Positions 15,840 to 24,306 of a stretch of DNA of 64,000 bases are shown here, one piece after another. Position numbers and translations under genes: made by a program. The DNA is from Candidatus Viadribacter manganicus (lineage in GTDB: Bacteria; Pseudomonadota; Alphaproteobacteria; Caulobacterales; Aquidulcibacteraceae), in NCBI RefSeq assembly GCF_001679665.1, contig NZ_CP013244.1, positions 3,407,001 through 3,471,000 of the forward strand, written 5' to 3'. The stretch's first letter is position 1. Every line of letters begins with the position of its first letter. The notes beneath the pieces are model-generated. The model was not told the DNA's origin and did no database searches. It saw nothing but the letters and a program-made list of their open reading frames with translations.

Positions 15840-17342
15840 TCAACTACTTGGCGCAAGGAGCATGGTCAGAGCGGAGACGTCGCCGAGCGCATCGAAGCGC
15901 TCCAGAACGTGCCTGATCGAGCGACCGTATTCTGGCGTTAACTGGGCATACGCGATGCAGTCTTCGAACTTTGAGTTCGTTTCCGCAGCGCTCATCGGCG
16001 CGTCAATGCCGCCCTTGGCGATTGCGACGTGCTTATCCAGCGTCCGTCCGTCGCGAGTCACAACCTCGATGCGCGCTCCTCCAGGGCCGCCGCGCTCATT
16101 GGTAAGGCGGTCGTCTTGTTCCGTTACGATACGCTCCGCCATCGCTAAGATATCAAGCCGTCCAAGCGCCTGTGTCGTGAACTGAGATAGGCTGACCCGT
16201 CCGTCGACAAACGCTGACGAAACTACCCACGGAATGCTGAATTGGGCTTCTACGGACGAAGTTGGGTGGCGCTTACTTTCGATCGGCTGGCTGAGGAAAG
16301 GCCACTCGCTGGGGGCGTTTTGGATGACGATCCGTTCGATTTGATCCGCGTGAAGTCGGTGTTCCGCAACCAGTTGCAGAGCGGCATCGGCTGAGGTGTG
16401 CGAGCCGCGGCAAGACGGCCACGGTTTGAACGACGTTTCCTCGGCCGGATAAGCGCTGCCAAGATTGCTTAGTAGCAGCTCACGCGAATATGTGTTGCGG
16501 TGATATTGGCGGAAAAAGCCGCGGTCGCCCTCAAGCACACGACGCGGACCCGTTAAGCCGCGCGCCGCGAGCCGCGCTGCAAGCACGCCGCCAGCGCTAG
16601 CGAAACCGGGGCCAAGCCGCTTGGTCAGCGCGCCGTCGAGGTGTGATTGCGCGTTGCCAGCGGCTTGGTGCGACGCAATGCCGACGGCATTGATCGCTTG
16701 GTCGCGGTTCAGACCCATCAAACGGGCCGCGAGGAGCGCTGACGTCAGGTAGCCAATCAGCGTAGTGTAATGCCAACCCACAGCGAAGCCGTCTATGCCG
16801 GGCTGCGAGGCGACCGAGATGCGGCATGCCACGTCGATCGCAAGTGTCGTGGCGGCGAGAAACTCGCGGCCGCTGACGCCGCCGACTTGATCTGCAGCGG
16901 CGAAGCCGGCGGGAAAGGTGATGGCCGAAGGATGTAGAAAGCCTCGTTCAAAGGTGTCATCGAACTCAAGCGCATGGGCCATTACGGCGTTGGCGCGCGC
17001 CGCGTCGTGGGACGGTACGCGCAGCGATGAGCCCCACAGCACGCTTTCGCCGCGGCCGCCGATTTCGAGCGCCAGCTCACGAAGTTCCGCGACGCCAGCT
17101 TCGTTGCGAGCGGCGCAGGCGACGCCGACGGTGTCGAGTAATTGCTGCCGTGTCGTCTCCAGGGCGCCGGGGGGGATTGCTTCGAAGCATGTCGACAGCA
17201 TGTGATCGACCAGCGGCTCGATGGCATCTCGGTAGGGGCCCGCGTCGCATGCGGCGTCGGTGCCTGCGGTGGCCTGGACGTTGCCGACCATCGCGGCGCC
17301 GGTGAGAGCCGCTGTGCCCAGGATAGCGCGACGGCTGAACAT
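15840..17342 (-). CDS. MmgE/PrpD family protein with twin-arginine leader
   Basis: 500 residues. The body matches the MmgE/PrpD (2-methylcitrate dehydratase-like) family: LLDTVGVACAARN, the AHALEFDDTF block, and ATTLAIDVACRI. In front is a leader (MFSRRAILGTAALTGAA...) matching the Tat consensus S-R-R-x-phi-phi, so the protein is probably exported folded. PrpD enzymes are normally cytoplasmic, so export is odd. It is divergent from the extradiol cluster, with a 194-base shared control region containing repeated motifs. The substrate is unknown; a dehydratase or hydrolase role on a ring-cleavage acid is conceivable. Confidence 0.75.
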   Translation of the reverse strand: MFSRRAILGTAALTGAAMVGNVQATAGTDAACDAGPYRDAIEPLVDHMLSTCFEAIPPGALETTRQQLLDTVGVACAARNEAGVAELRELALEIGGRGESVLWGSSLRVPSHDAARANAVMAHALEFDDTFERGFLHPSAITFPAGFAAADQVGGVSGREFLAATTLAIDVACRISVASQPGIDGFAVGWHYTTLIGYLTSALLAARLMGLNRDQAINAVGIASHQAAGNAQSHLDGALTKRLGPGFASAGGVLAARLAARGLTGPRRVLEGDRGFFRQYHRNTYSRELLLSNLGSAYPAEETSFKPWPSCRGSHTSADAALQLVAEHRLHADQIERIVIQNAPSEWPFLSQPIESKRHPTSSVEAQFSIPWVVSSAFVDGRVSLSQFTTQALGRLDILAMAERIVTEQDDRLTNERGGPGGARIEVVTRDGRTLDKHVAIAKGGIDAPMSAAETNSKFEDCIAYAQLTPEYGRSIRHVLERFDALGDVSALTMLLAPSS

Positions 17343-17399
17343 GAGCTGATCCTTGGGGCGACAAGACTCGACCGAAAAACCTGTAACATGATAGAACGT

Positions 17400-17521
17400 C
17401 GAGTCTAGAGTTGTGAATTCATAAACCTTCGCTATGCGCGGAGGGTGCGTCAGGTCATCAAAAAAGAGGGGAACGCTGACGCTGGACTTATAGAATAAAG
17501 AGTCTAGAGTTCATAATAAAC
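17400..17521. promoter_or_regulatory. Direct repeats in divergent control region
   Basis: GAGTCTAGAGTT occurs at 17401-17412 and again at 17500-17511, 99 bases apart. Each is followed by an AT-rich TTCATAA...AAC element (17418-17426 and 17510-17521). The repeats flank the presumed promoters of the PrpD-like gene (left) and the extradiol dioxygenase gene (right). The core GTCTAGAG recurs at 30431-30438 upstream of the C-C hydrolase gene. This is a candidate binding site for one of the local regulators (IclR or TetR). Confidence 0.45.
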
Positions 17522-17536
17522 GGAGGCGGCGGCGCC

Positions 17537-18427
17537 ATGATTAGATCGATGGCATATCTAGGGCTGACCACCGCCGCGACGCGCGAGTGGCGCCGCTTCG
17601 GCGCCGAAGTTTTGGGGCTTCAGAATATCGAAGACGGCGCTGGCGGCGCCGTGCGTTTTCGAATGGACGAGGCTGATTGCCGGCTCTGGATTCATCCGAG
17701 CGACAAGAATGGCATCGCCTACATCGGCTGGACCGTGCGCGACGAATGCGAGGCTCTCGCGCTCGGTAAACAGATTGAATCCACTGGGATCAAGCCGCAG
17801 GCGGGGAGCCCAGAGGAAATCGCCGAGCGGAAGGTTGCGGGCTTCAGCTGGTTCATCGATCCGTTCGGCTTCCGCCATGAACTAGCGTGGGGCCAGCGGG
17901 TCACGCCGAACACCTTCCAGCCGGGCCGGCCGATGAGCGGCTTCAACACCGGCGACCAGGGCATGGGCCACATCGTGTTGTTAGTGCCGGATCTCCATGA
18001 GGCGGATCGATTTTATGTCGACGTGATGGGTTTTCACGTCTCCGACAAGGTCCTCGACGGCGCACGAGAGTTGCTTTTCTATCATTGCAACGGTCGCCAC
18101 CATTCGCTGGCGATCGGGTCGCCAGTTCCTGGCAAATCCGGCGCGCACCATTTGATGATCGAAGTGAACGCCCTCGATGATGTAGGCGTCGCGGTTGATT
18201 TGTGCGAGCGCTATGAGTTTCCGGTAAGTAAGTCGATCGGTCGCCATACCAACGACCGCATGGTGTCGACTTACCTGTTCTCGCCGTCAGTGCTGCGTAT
18301 CGAATACGGCTACGGCGGATTGTTGATCCACGATTTGTGGGAGCCGAAAACCTATTCCACGACCTCGATCTGGGGACACAAAGAGCTGCGCCCCGATTTG
18401 CCGCCAGCGATGATCATCCATGGCTGA
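17537..18427 (+). CDS. Type I extradiol ring-cleavage dioxygenase (BphC/HsaC-like)
   Basis: 296 residues in two vicinal-oxygen-chelate modules. The expected Fe(II) ligands are present in the second module: His in GMGHIVLL (about 144), His in GAHHLMIEV (about 209-210) and Glu in RIEYGYGG. It should cleave a catechol ring next to the hydroxyls to give a yellow meta-cleavage acid. It starts a plus-strand operon, overlapping the flavin reductase by 8 bases. With the monooxygenase pair downstream and the C-C hydrolase at 30.6 kb, it resembles the HsaABCD or biphenyl upper pathway. The substrate is unknown. Confidence 0.9.
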   Translation: MIRSMAYLGLTTAATREWRRFGAEVLGLQNIEDGAGGAVRFRMDEADCRLWIHPSDKNGIAYIGWTVRDECEALALGKQIESTGIKPQAGSPEEIAERKVAGFSWFIDPFGFRHELAWGQRVTPNTFQPGRPMSGFNTGDQGMGHIVLLVPDLHEADRFYVDVMGFHVSDKVLDGARELLFYHCNGRHHSLAIGSPVPGKSGAHHLMIEVNALDDVGVAVDLCERYEFPVSKSIGRHTNDRMVSTYLFSPSVLRIEYGYGGLLIHDLWEPKTYSTTSIWGHKELRPDLPPAMIIHG

Positions 18428-18983
18428 CTACGAGATTCCCTCCGATCCGCGCGTGATGCTGAAGGTGCCGGTGCAATCTGAAGCCTATTCTGAGACTATT
18501 GCTGTCAACCGCATCAGCGACGCGCTTTTCCGCAAAGTGCTCGGCAACGTGCCGACGTCGGTCTCAATCGTCACTGGCGATGACGGGGCGGGGCCGTTTG
18601 GGATGGTGGTCGGCTCGCTGGTCTCAATTTCGCTGAGCCCGCCACTGGTGGGCCTGTTTATCGACAACCGTTCGAACACGCTGCCGCGGCTTCTGAAGTG
18701 CGAAGAAGTCTGCGTGAACGTGCTGTCGGATGAACAGGCGCAGTTTTGCAAGGATTTTAGCCGCGAGAAGGAGCGGCGCTTTCAGTGCGGTGGCTGGCGT
18801 CAGGACGAAGGTGCGGCGCCGCGCCTGAGCGAGGCGCTGGCCTGGATCGCTGGGCGCGTTGAACGCAGCCTGGTGATTGGAGACCACACTTTGATTGTGA
18901 TCAAGACGCGTGCGCTCGAAGAGAACCCCGTGTGCGCCGGCAGCGATCCGCTGATCTTCTTCCGTGGCGGCTTCAATGCCTAA
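18420..18983 (+). CDS. Flavin reductase component of a two-component monooxygenase
   Basis: 187 residues of the HpaC/HsaB flavin-reductase fold: FRKVLGNVPTSVSIVTG, GMVVGSLVSISLSPPLVG and a central CVNVLSDEQ strand. It should reduce FMN/FAD with NAD(P)H and pass the reduced flavin to the oxygenase encoded next. Its start overlaps the extradiol gene by 8 bases, and the oxygenase gene follows 44 bases on. A 30-residue N-terminal extension precedes the usual start of the family. Confidence 0.88.
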   Translation: MADYEIPSDPRVMLKVPVQSEAYSETIAVNRISDALFRKVLGNVPTSVSIVTGDDGAGPFGMVVGSLVSISLSPPLVGLFIDNRSNTLPRLLKCEEVCVNVLSDEQAQFCKDFSREKERRFQCGGWRQDEGAAPRLSEALAWIAGRVERSLVIGDHTLIVIKTRALEENPVCAGSDPLIFFRGGFNA

Positions 18984-19027
18984 CAATCGCAACCAATCGA
19001 TGCGCCGAAAATCTTGAGGAGTGAACG

Positions 19028-20245
19028 GTGAAGGCAGTTTTGAAGAAAGATCTGGAGCGCCCTGCGACGCTGGCGGACGTGCGCGCTAAGATCGAGGCCG
19101 CAATGCCGACCTTGGCTACGGATGCGATCGCCTGCGATGAGTTGGGTCAGCTTACGCCGAAGGTGCGTGATATTCTGCTCGAGAGCGGCGTGATGCGCGT
19201 GCTGCAGCCGTTGGAGTACGGCGGCATGGAAGGTGATCCAGCAGAGTATTGCCGCTTGGTGATGGATATCGCCGCGCACGCGCCGTCGGCCGGCTGGGTT
19301 GCCGGCGTGGTCGGCGTGCACTCGTTCGAGTTTGCGCAGGCAGATGCGCGCCTGCAGGAAGAGGTCTGGGGTAAGAACGTCGACACCTGGATGGCGTCGC
19401 CTTACGCAATGCTGGGACGAGCGCGCCGCGTCGAGGGTGGTTGGCAGTTCACCGGCCGCTGGCCGTTCTCCTCCGGCACGGACTGGTGCGACTGGATCGT
19501 GGTCGGCGGTCTGGCTGAAGCTGCGGACGGCTCCAATCCGGGTGTATTCGCTGAACCGCATCATTTCATCCTGCCGCGTAGCGATTACGTGATTCATCAG
19601 GACAGCTGGGACACGATGGGCCTTCGCGGCACTGGTTCAAAGGACGTGGAGGCGGTAGACGCGTTCGTGCCCGACTATCGTGTCATCAACGTCAAGAAGT
19701 TGAACGATCGCGAGTATCACCGAAAGAATCGGCCGGATTCGCGTCTGTACGAAGTGCCGTTCGACTTCTTGTTTCCGGGTGTCATCTCCGCAGCCACGAT
19801 CGGTCTAGCAGATGGCGTCGTGCGACGCTTCTGGGAGTATTCGGAAAGCCGTGTGAACCGCGGCGGCCTGAAGGCGATCGATCACCCGTTCCAGATGGCG
19901 GCGTTGGGCGCGGCGATGGCCGACATCTCGGCTTCGCGGCTGCATGTACTTGCCGACATGAAGCGCGGCTATGACATCGCGATGTCGGGCGGCAAGGTGC
20001 CGGCGGCGTTGCAGCATGAAGCCCGCCGTAATCAGGTGCGCGCCGTGCGACGCGCCGCGGAAGCTGCGCATGCCGTATTCAGTAATGTTGGCGGAAACGT
20101 CGCGCGCAACTCCAACCCGATCCAGCGCTTCTATCGCGACATGACTGTTGCAATGTGCCACGCCTGCAACGCAGACCAGCCGGTCTACGCGGCGCAGGCG
20201 GCATTTACCTTCGGCAAGCCGATCCCGCCAGGCGTGATCGTTTGA
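19028..20245 (+). CDS. Flavin-dependent aromatic monooxygenase, HsaA/HpaH acyl-CoA-dehydrogenase-fold type
   Basis: 405 residues with the acyl-CoA dehydrogenase fold, but with the motifs of flavin hydroxylases: VMRVLQPLEYGGMEGDP, HAPSAGWVAGVVGVH, GRWPFSSG, WDTMGLRGTGSKDV. Such oxygenases use reduced FMN from a partner reductase to hydroxylate a phenol to a catechol, which the extradiol dioxygenase would then cleave. Its closest recognisable type is HsaA of the steroid pathway. It is in the operon with the reductase upstream and a cupin downstream. Confidence 0.88.
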   Translation: MKAVLKKDLERPATLADVRAKIEAAMPTLATDAIACDELGQLTPKVRDILLESGVMRVLQPLEYGGMEGDPAEYCRLVMDIAAHAPSAGWVAGVVGVHSFEFAQADARLQEEVWGKNVDTWMASPYAMLGRARRVEGGWQFTGRWPFSSGTDWCDWIVVGGLAEAADGSNPGVFAEPHHFILPRSDYVIHQDSWDTMGLRGTGSKDVEAVDAFVPDYRVINVKKLNDREYHRKNRPDSRLYEVPFDFLFPGVISAATIGLADGVVRRFWEYSESRVNRGGLKAIDHPFQMAALGAAMADISASRLHVLADMKRGYDIAMSGGKVPAALQHEARRNQVRAVRRAAEAAHAVFSNVGGNVARNSNPIQRFYRDMTVAMCHACNADQPVYAAQAAFTFGKPIPPGVIV

Positions 20246-20274
20246 GTGAAGCGGAGCGCAACAGGGAGAAGAGC

Positions 20275-21282
20275 ATGGCTTCCCATGGCGTTCGGCCCGA
20301 CATCCTGGCGCGCTGGAAAGAGCATCACCTTGCACCGTTGTGGCTTAGTCCGACTGCGCACAAGCCGCCGCCGCCGCCGCAGCAGCCGCACCTGTGGGAG
20401 TGGGCAAAGACGCGTCCGTTGCTGGAGCATGCGTTCAGCGAAACTTCGCCTAACGTGGTAGAGCGGCGCGTGCTGCAATACCTGACACCCTACGCACGCA
20501 GCGAGCACGAGGAATATACGGTTGGTGCTATGCTGTGCGCCGTTCAGTGTCTGTTGCCCGGTGAGGCTGCGCGGCCGCACCGCCACTCGATGGGCGCTGT
20601 GCGCTTTGTGCTCGAGGGCAGTGGCGCGACGACGCTGGTTAACGGCAAGCAGTGTCCCATGGAGTATGGCGACCTAATTTTGACGCCAGCTTGGTGTTGG
20701 CATGAGCACCGCCACGACGGCGAGGCGCCGGTGTTGTGGCTCGATGCGCTGGACGTGCCGCTGCATGCCTATCTGGGCACGGCGCAGTTTCAGCCGCCGC
20801 CGGTGACGAACTTGCCCGAGACTGCAGCGGACGCAGTGTTCGCGACGGCAAACTTCCTGCCCGCGGAAACTTCGTTCACCACGAACTACTCGCCGGTGTT
20901 TCGCTATTCGTATGCCGATGCGACGCAAGCGCTTGCCGCGGCGCCGCGCGCCGCCGACGGTTCCCGCGCCATTCGCTACACCAATCCGATCACCGGCGCG
21001 CAGGCGCAGCCATTGCTAGATTGCACGATGCTGGCGATCGAAGCGGGCGCGGCGACAACGCAACGCCGCAGCAATGCGAGTGTCGCCTGCGTGGTGGTGG
21101 CCGGCGAAGGGACGTCGACGATCGGCGGCAAGACCATTGCGTGGCGGGAGAAGGACTTCTTCACTATCCCGCAAGGCAATTTCGCCAGCCACGCCGCGAT
21201 GAGCAAGGAAGCGCACATCTTCATGCTCTCGGATCGCGATGTGATGCGGCGGCTGGGCGTGCTCAGCGAAGAAACCGCCTGA
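20275..21282 (+). CDS. Gentisate 1,2-dioxygenase-like bicupin
   Basis: 335 residues from the ATG at 20275, preceded by AGGGAG; the frame is open further upstream, over the monooxygenase gene. It has two cupin domains. The first holds the metal-binding motif (RPHRHSMGAVRFVLEG ... WHEHRHDG), as in gentisate or hydroxynaphthoate dioxygenases. The second is degenerate (QRRSNASVACVVVAG). It is paralogous in layout to the gentisate dioxygenase at 38468. Being followed by an FAH-family hydrolase fits a gentisate-type cleavage branch inside the extradiol operon. Confidence 0.85.
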   Translation: MASHGVRPDILARWKEHHLAPLWLSPTAHKPPPPPQQPHLWEWAKTRPLLEHAFSETSPNVVERRVLQYLTPYARSEHEEYTVGAMLCAVQCLLPGEAARPHRHSMGAVRFVLEGSGATTLVNGKQCPMEYGDLILTPAWCWHEHRHDGEAPVLWLDALDVPLHAYLGTAQFQPPPVTNLPETAADAVFATANFLPAETSFTTNYSPVFRYSYADATQALAAAPRAADGSRAIRYTNPITGAQAQPLLDCTMLAIEAGAATTQRRSNASVACVVVAGEGTSTIGGKTIAWREKDFFTIPQGNFASHAAMSKEAHIFMLSDRDVMRRLGVLSEETA

Positions 21283-21299
21283 ACAGAATCGAAGAAACG

Positions 21300-22184
21300 A
21301 TGCGGATTGCACTTTACGACGACGGGTGCCTTGGCGTTGTGCAAGGCGGGCGCGTGTTCGATGCGAGCGCGGCGCTGGAGGCTTTGCCGAAGCGGGCAAA
21401 ACCGTGGCTCGCCACGCGCGGCGATTGGCTGATCGCCAACCTGGTCGCGCTCAAGCCGGCGATCGAGGGCGCTCTGCCGGGCGCCGCGTCGAAGCCGGTC
21501 GGCGAAGCGAAATTCCTGTCGCCGGTGCAGCAACCAAGCAAGATCATCGGCGTGCCGGTGAACTATCACGAGCACGTTGCCGAAGCCGAGGCCGATGTGC
21601 AGACCTTCTCGGATCGTTTCCGTGGCTCAATTGAGCAACAGGGGTTCTTTCTCAAGGCGGTGAGCGCGCTAGTGGGGCCGAGCGAGGGCATCACCTTGCG
21701 TTTTCCGGATCGGCGCAACGACCACGAGATGGAGTTGGGTGTCGTCATGGGTCGGACGGTGAGCAACATAGGCGTGGAAGAGGCGCTTTCGGCCGTTGCC
21801 GGTTATGCGATCGCGCTCGACATGGTAGTGCGCGGACCAGAGGATCGCAGCTTGCGCAAATCCGGCGACAGCTACGCTGTGCTGGGCCCTTGGCTTGTTA
21901 CCGCGGACGAAATCGAGAACGCGGAGGCGCTCGACTTTTCCCTGCATGTGAACGGGGAGTTGCGCCAAGCCTCCAACACCAAGAACATGATCATGAAGCT
22001 AGCAGAACAGATTGCCTATGCGTCGCGTTTTTACACCCTCTATCCCGGCGACATTATCATGACCGGGACGTGCGAAGGCGTGGGGCCGGTCAAGCCGGGT
22101 GACATAATAACTTGTCGGATTGAGAACATCGCGGATATGAGCGTCACCATTCACCCCACCTATGCCGAAGCGGCGTCTACGTGA
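21300..22184 (+). CDS. Fumarylacetoacetate hydrolase family protein
   Basis: 294 residues from the ATG at 21300. The C-terminal catalytic domain has the FAH signature: IGVPVNYHEHVAE, the acidic metal-binding block NDHEMELGVVMG, and a terminal PGDIIMTGTCEGVGPVKPGD. Members split acylpyruvates such as fumarylpyruvate or decarboxylate/hydrate ring-cleavage acids. Its position behind the gentisate dioxygenase-like gene suggests it acts on that enzyme's product. Its stop overlaps the next start (GTGA). Confidence 0.88.
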   Translation: MRIALYDDGCLGVVQGGRVFDASAALEALPKRAKPWLATRGDWLIANLVALKPAIEGALPGAASKPVGEAKFLSPVQQPSKIIGVPVNYHEHVAEAEADVQTFSDRFRGSIEQQGFFLKAVSALVGPSEGITLRFPDRRNDHEMELGVVMGRTVSNIGVEEALSAVAGYAIALDMVVRGPEDRSLRKSGDSYAVLGPWLVTADEIENAEALDFSLHVNGELRQASNTKNMIMKLAEQIAYASRFYTLYPGDIIMTGTCEGVGPVKPGDIITCRIENIADMSVTIHPTYAEAAST

Positions 22185-23170
22185 GCAAGTTGAAGCTGTC
22201 CGTTGCTGTCGGCAACTACGACCGCTGTCGCCCGCTGTTTGACGGTGATGTCCAGATCGACGGCGTCGATCCGGTGTTCATGCAGCTTTCGCCGGAAGAG
22301 ATATTCTTTCGCGCCTTCAGGCACGCGGAGTTTGACATTTGCGAATTGTCGCTGTCGTCGTCAGTGGTCAAGACGGCGAACCGGACGTTGCCTTATGTTG
22401 GCGTGCCGGCGTTTTTGTCGCGCATGTTCCGGCATTCAGCTTTCTATGTACGTAAGGATCGGATCAAGCGACCTGAGGATCTTAAGGGCAAGAAGGTCGG
22501 ACTGCCGGAGTACCAACTCACGGCGATGGTTTGGATTCGCGCCTTCCTCGAACAGGATTACGGCGTAGCGCCGGAGGACATCGTATGGGTGCGTGGCGGC
22601 ATCTCCGACGCGCAGCGGCCCGAAAAGATCAAGCTGGACCTGCCGTCGTCCATTCGCTTGATCGACGCGCCGGAAGGCAAAACCATCTCGGCGTTGCTCG
22701 CCGAGGGCGAAATCGATGGCTTCATCGCTCCTCGCGCCCCGGACGTTCCGAAGGCGCAAGCGCACAACATTGGCTGGCTGTTCGACGATCCGCTGGTCGA
22801 GGCGATGTCCTATTACAAGCGCCGGCAGATATTTCCGATCATGCACATTCTCGGCGTACGTCGCACACTGGCGGAGGCGCATCCCTGGCTGCCGGGCGCC
22901 GCACTCAAGGCGTTCACCGAGGCGAAGGACATTTGCCTGGAGCGGTTGCGCGAAACTTCGGCCTGCAAGATTACCATGCCGTTCGTGGACGAACGCCTGC
23001 ATGCGGACATGACGCTGATGGGCGAGGACTTCTGGTCTTACGGCATCGAGAAGAATCGCCACGTGCTGGAGGAATTTTTCACTCAGCACCACCGGCAGGG
23101 GCTCTCATCGCGCCGGATCGCTGTCGAGGATCTGTTTCATCCGGCGACGTTCGAGCAGTTCACGATCTAG
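22181..23170 (+). CDS. 4,5-dihydroxyphthalate decarboxylase-like protein
   Basis: 329 residues from a GTG that overlaps the previous stop. It matches the 4,5-dihydroxyphthalate decarboxylase/NMT1-like fold: LSVAVGNYDRCRPLFDG at the start, ELSLSSSVVK, the domain-linker region EDLKGKKVGLPEYQLTA, and EGEIDGFIAPRAP. The fold is shared with periplasmic binding proteins, but there is no signal peptide, so a cytoplasmic decarboxylase is likely. With the phthalate-type Rieske system on the opposite strand it hints at carboxylated aromatic substrates. It is convergent with the CoA-transferase and overlaps it by 4 bases. Confidence 0.8.
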   Translation: MSKLKLSVAVGNYDRCRPLFDGDVQIDGVDPVFMQLSPEEIFFRAFRHAEFDICELSLSSSVVKTANRTLPYVGVPAFLSRMFRHSAFYVRKDRIKRPEDLKGKKVGLPEYQLTAMVWIRAFLEQDYGVAPEDIVWVRGGISDAQRPEKIKLDLPSSIRLIDAPEGKTISALLAEGEIDGFIAPRAPDVPKAQAHNIGWLFDDPLVEAMSYYKRRQIFPIMHILGVRRTLAEAHPWLPGAALKAFTEAKDICLERLRETSACKITMPFVDERLHADMTLMGEDFWSYGIEKNRHVLEEFFTQHHRQGLSSRRIAVEDLFHPATFEQFTI

Positions 23171-24306
23171 CCCTTGAGGCCGAACTCGGCGGCGATCGCG
23201 GCAGCGTGCTCATTCAGTTCGGGCGGCGGCGCGAACGCATCCCGGCGTTCGCCGTCGAGTGTGATCGGGCTCTTGATGTCGACGATATCGCCCATGCTCG
23301 GATGGGCCGTGCGGACGAATGTCTGCATGTGCGCGACGTGCGGATCGGCCTGGACTTCGTCCACCGCGTAGACCGGCGCCGCCGGCACCTCTTCGGCGGA
23401 GAGCGCGCGCATCCAGTCGTCGCGCCCGCGCTTGGCGAACACGGCGGCGAGGATGGCGCGGAGCTCGTCATAGTTGCGGGTGCGAGCGATCGGGGTGGCG
23501 AAGCGCTCGTCCTCGGCCAGATCCGCGCGATCAATGGCCTTGACCAGGCCTTCCCAGAACTTCTTCACCGACGACATGTGCACGCTGATCAGGCGGCCAT
23601 CGGCGTCGGCGAAGGTGTAGGCTTGCGAGATGCGCACGCGCGTCGCAGGCGACGAGACGATGCCGGCGCGGGTGAATTGCGCGAAGGCGTCGGGCATGAA
23701 CGAGATCGCCGCCTCCAGCATGTTGACCTCGACATGGCCGCCGCTGCCGCCAGCCGAGCGCCGCAGCAGCGCGCCCAGCACGCCTTGCACCGCGTACATG
23801 CCGGTGATGTTGTCGGCGATCGTGGGCCCCGCCATGCGCGGGTCGGCGGGATCGAGCAGCAGCGACGACAAACCCGAGAGCGCTAGCGGCACGCTGTCAT
23901 AGGCCGGGCGATCCTTGTACGGGCCGTCGGCGCCGAAGCCGGTGATCGACACGCGAATGAGCCGCGGATTGAGCGCGCGCAGCCGGGCGTTGTCGAAACC
24001 CATGCGCTCCATCGCGCCGGGGCGGAAGTTCTCGATGACAACGTCGGCGCGCGCCAGTAGCTGGGCGAGATTGCCGAGACCGGCCTCGGAGCGCAGGTCG
24101 AGCTGGATGCTCTCCTTGCCGCGATTGTATGCGACGAAGGGCGGGCTGTATTTGCCGCCGCCGTGGCCGCGGAACGGATCGCCGCTTTCTGGCAACTCGA
24201 CCTTGATCACCCGCGCGCCCATGTCGCTCAGCATCATGCTGGCCAGCGGCGCGGTGACCATCGTGCCCAGTTCAATGACCAGGACGCCCTGCAGGATGTC
24301 TCGCAT
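23167..24306 (-). CDS. CaiB/BaiF family III CoA-transferase
   Basis: 379 residues with the family III pattern: VIELGTMVTAPLASMMLSDMGARVIKVE at the N-terminus, the catalytic-type Asp region in FGADGPYKDRPAYDS, and a GGHVEVNMLEAA block. Such enzymes move CoA from one acyl-CoA to a carboxylic acid. It is the last gene of the minus-strand Rieske operon and touches the acyl-CoA dehydrogenase gene by 1 base. Together they imply that an oxidised acid is activated to CoA and dehydrogenated. Confidence 0.88.
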   Translation of the reverse strand: MRDILQGVLVIELGTMVTAPLASMMLSDMGARVIKVELPESGDPFRGHGGGKYSPPFVAYNRGKESIQLDLRSEAGLGNLAQLLARADVVIENFRPGAMERMGFDNARLRALNPRLIRVSITGFGADGPYKDRPAYDSVPLALSGLSSLLLDPADPRMAGPTIADNITGMYAVQGVLGALLRRSAGGSGGHVEVNMLEAAISFMPDAFAQFTRAGIVSSPATRVRISQAYTFADADGRLISVHMSSVKKFWEGLVKAIDRADLAEDERFATPIARTRNYDELRAILAAVFAKRGRDDWMRALSAEEVPAAPVYAVDEVQADPHVAHMQTFVRTAHPSMGDIVDIKSPITLDGERRDAFAPPPELNEHAAAIAAEFGLKG

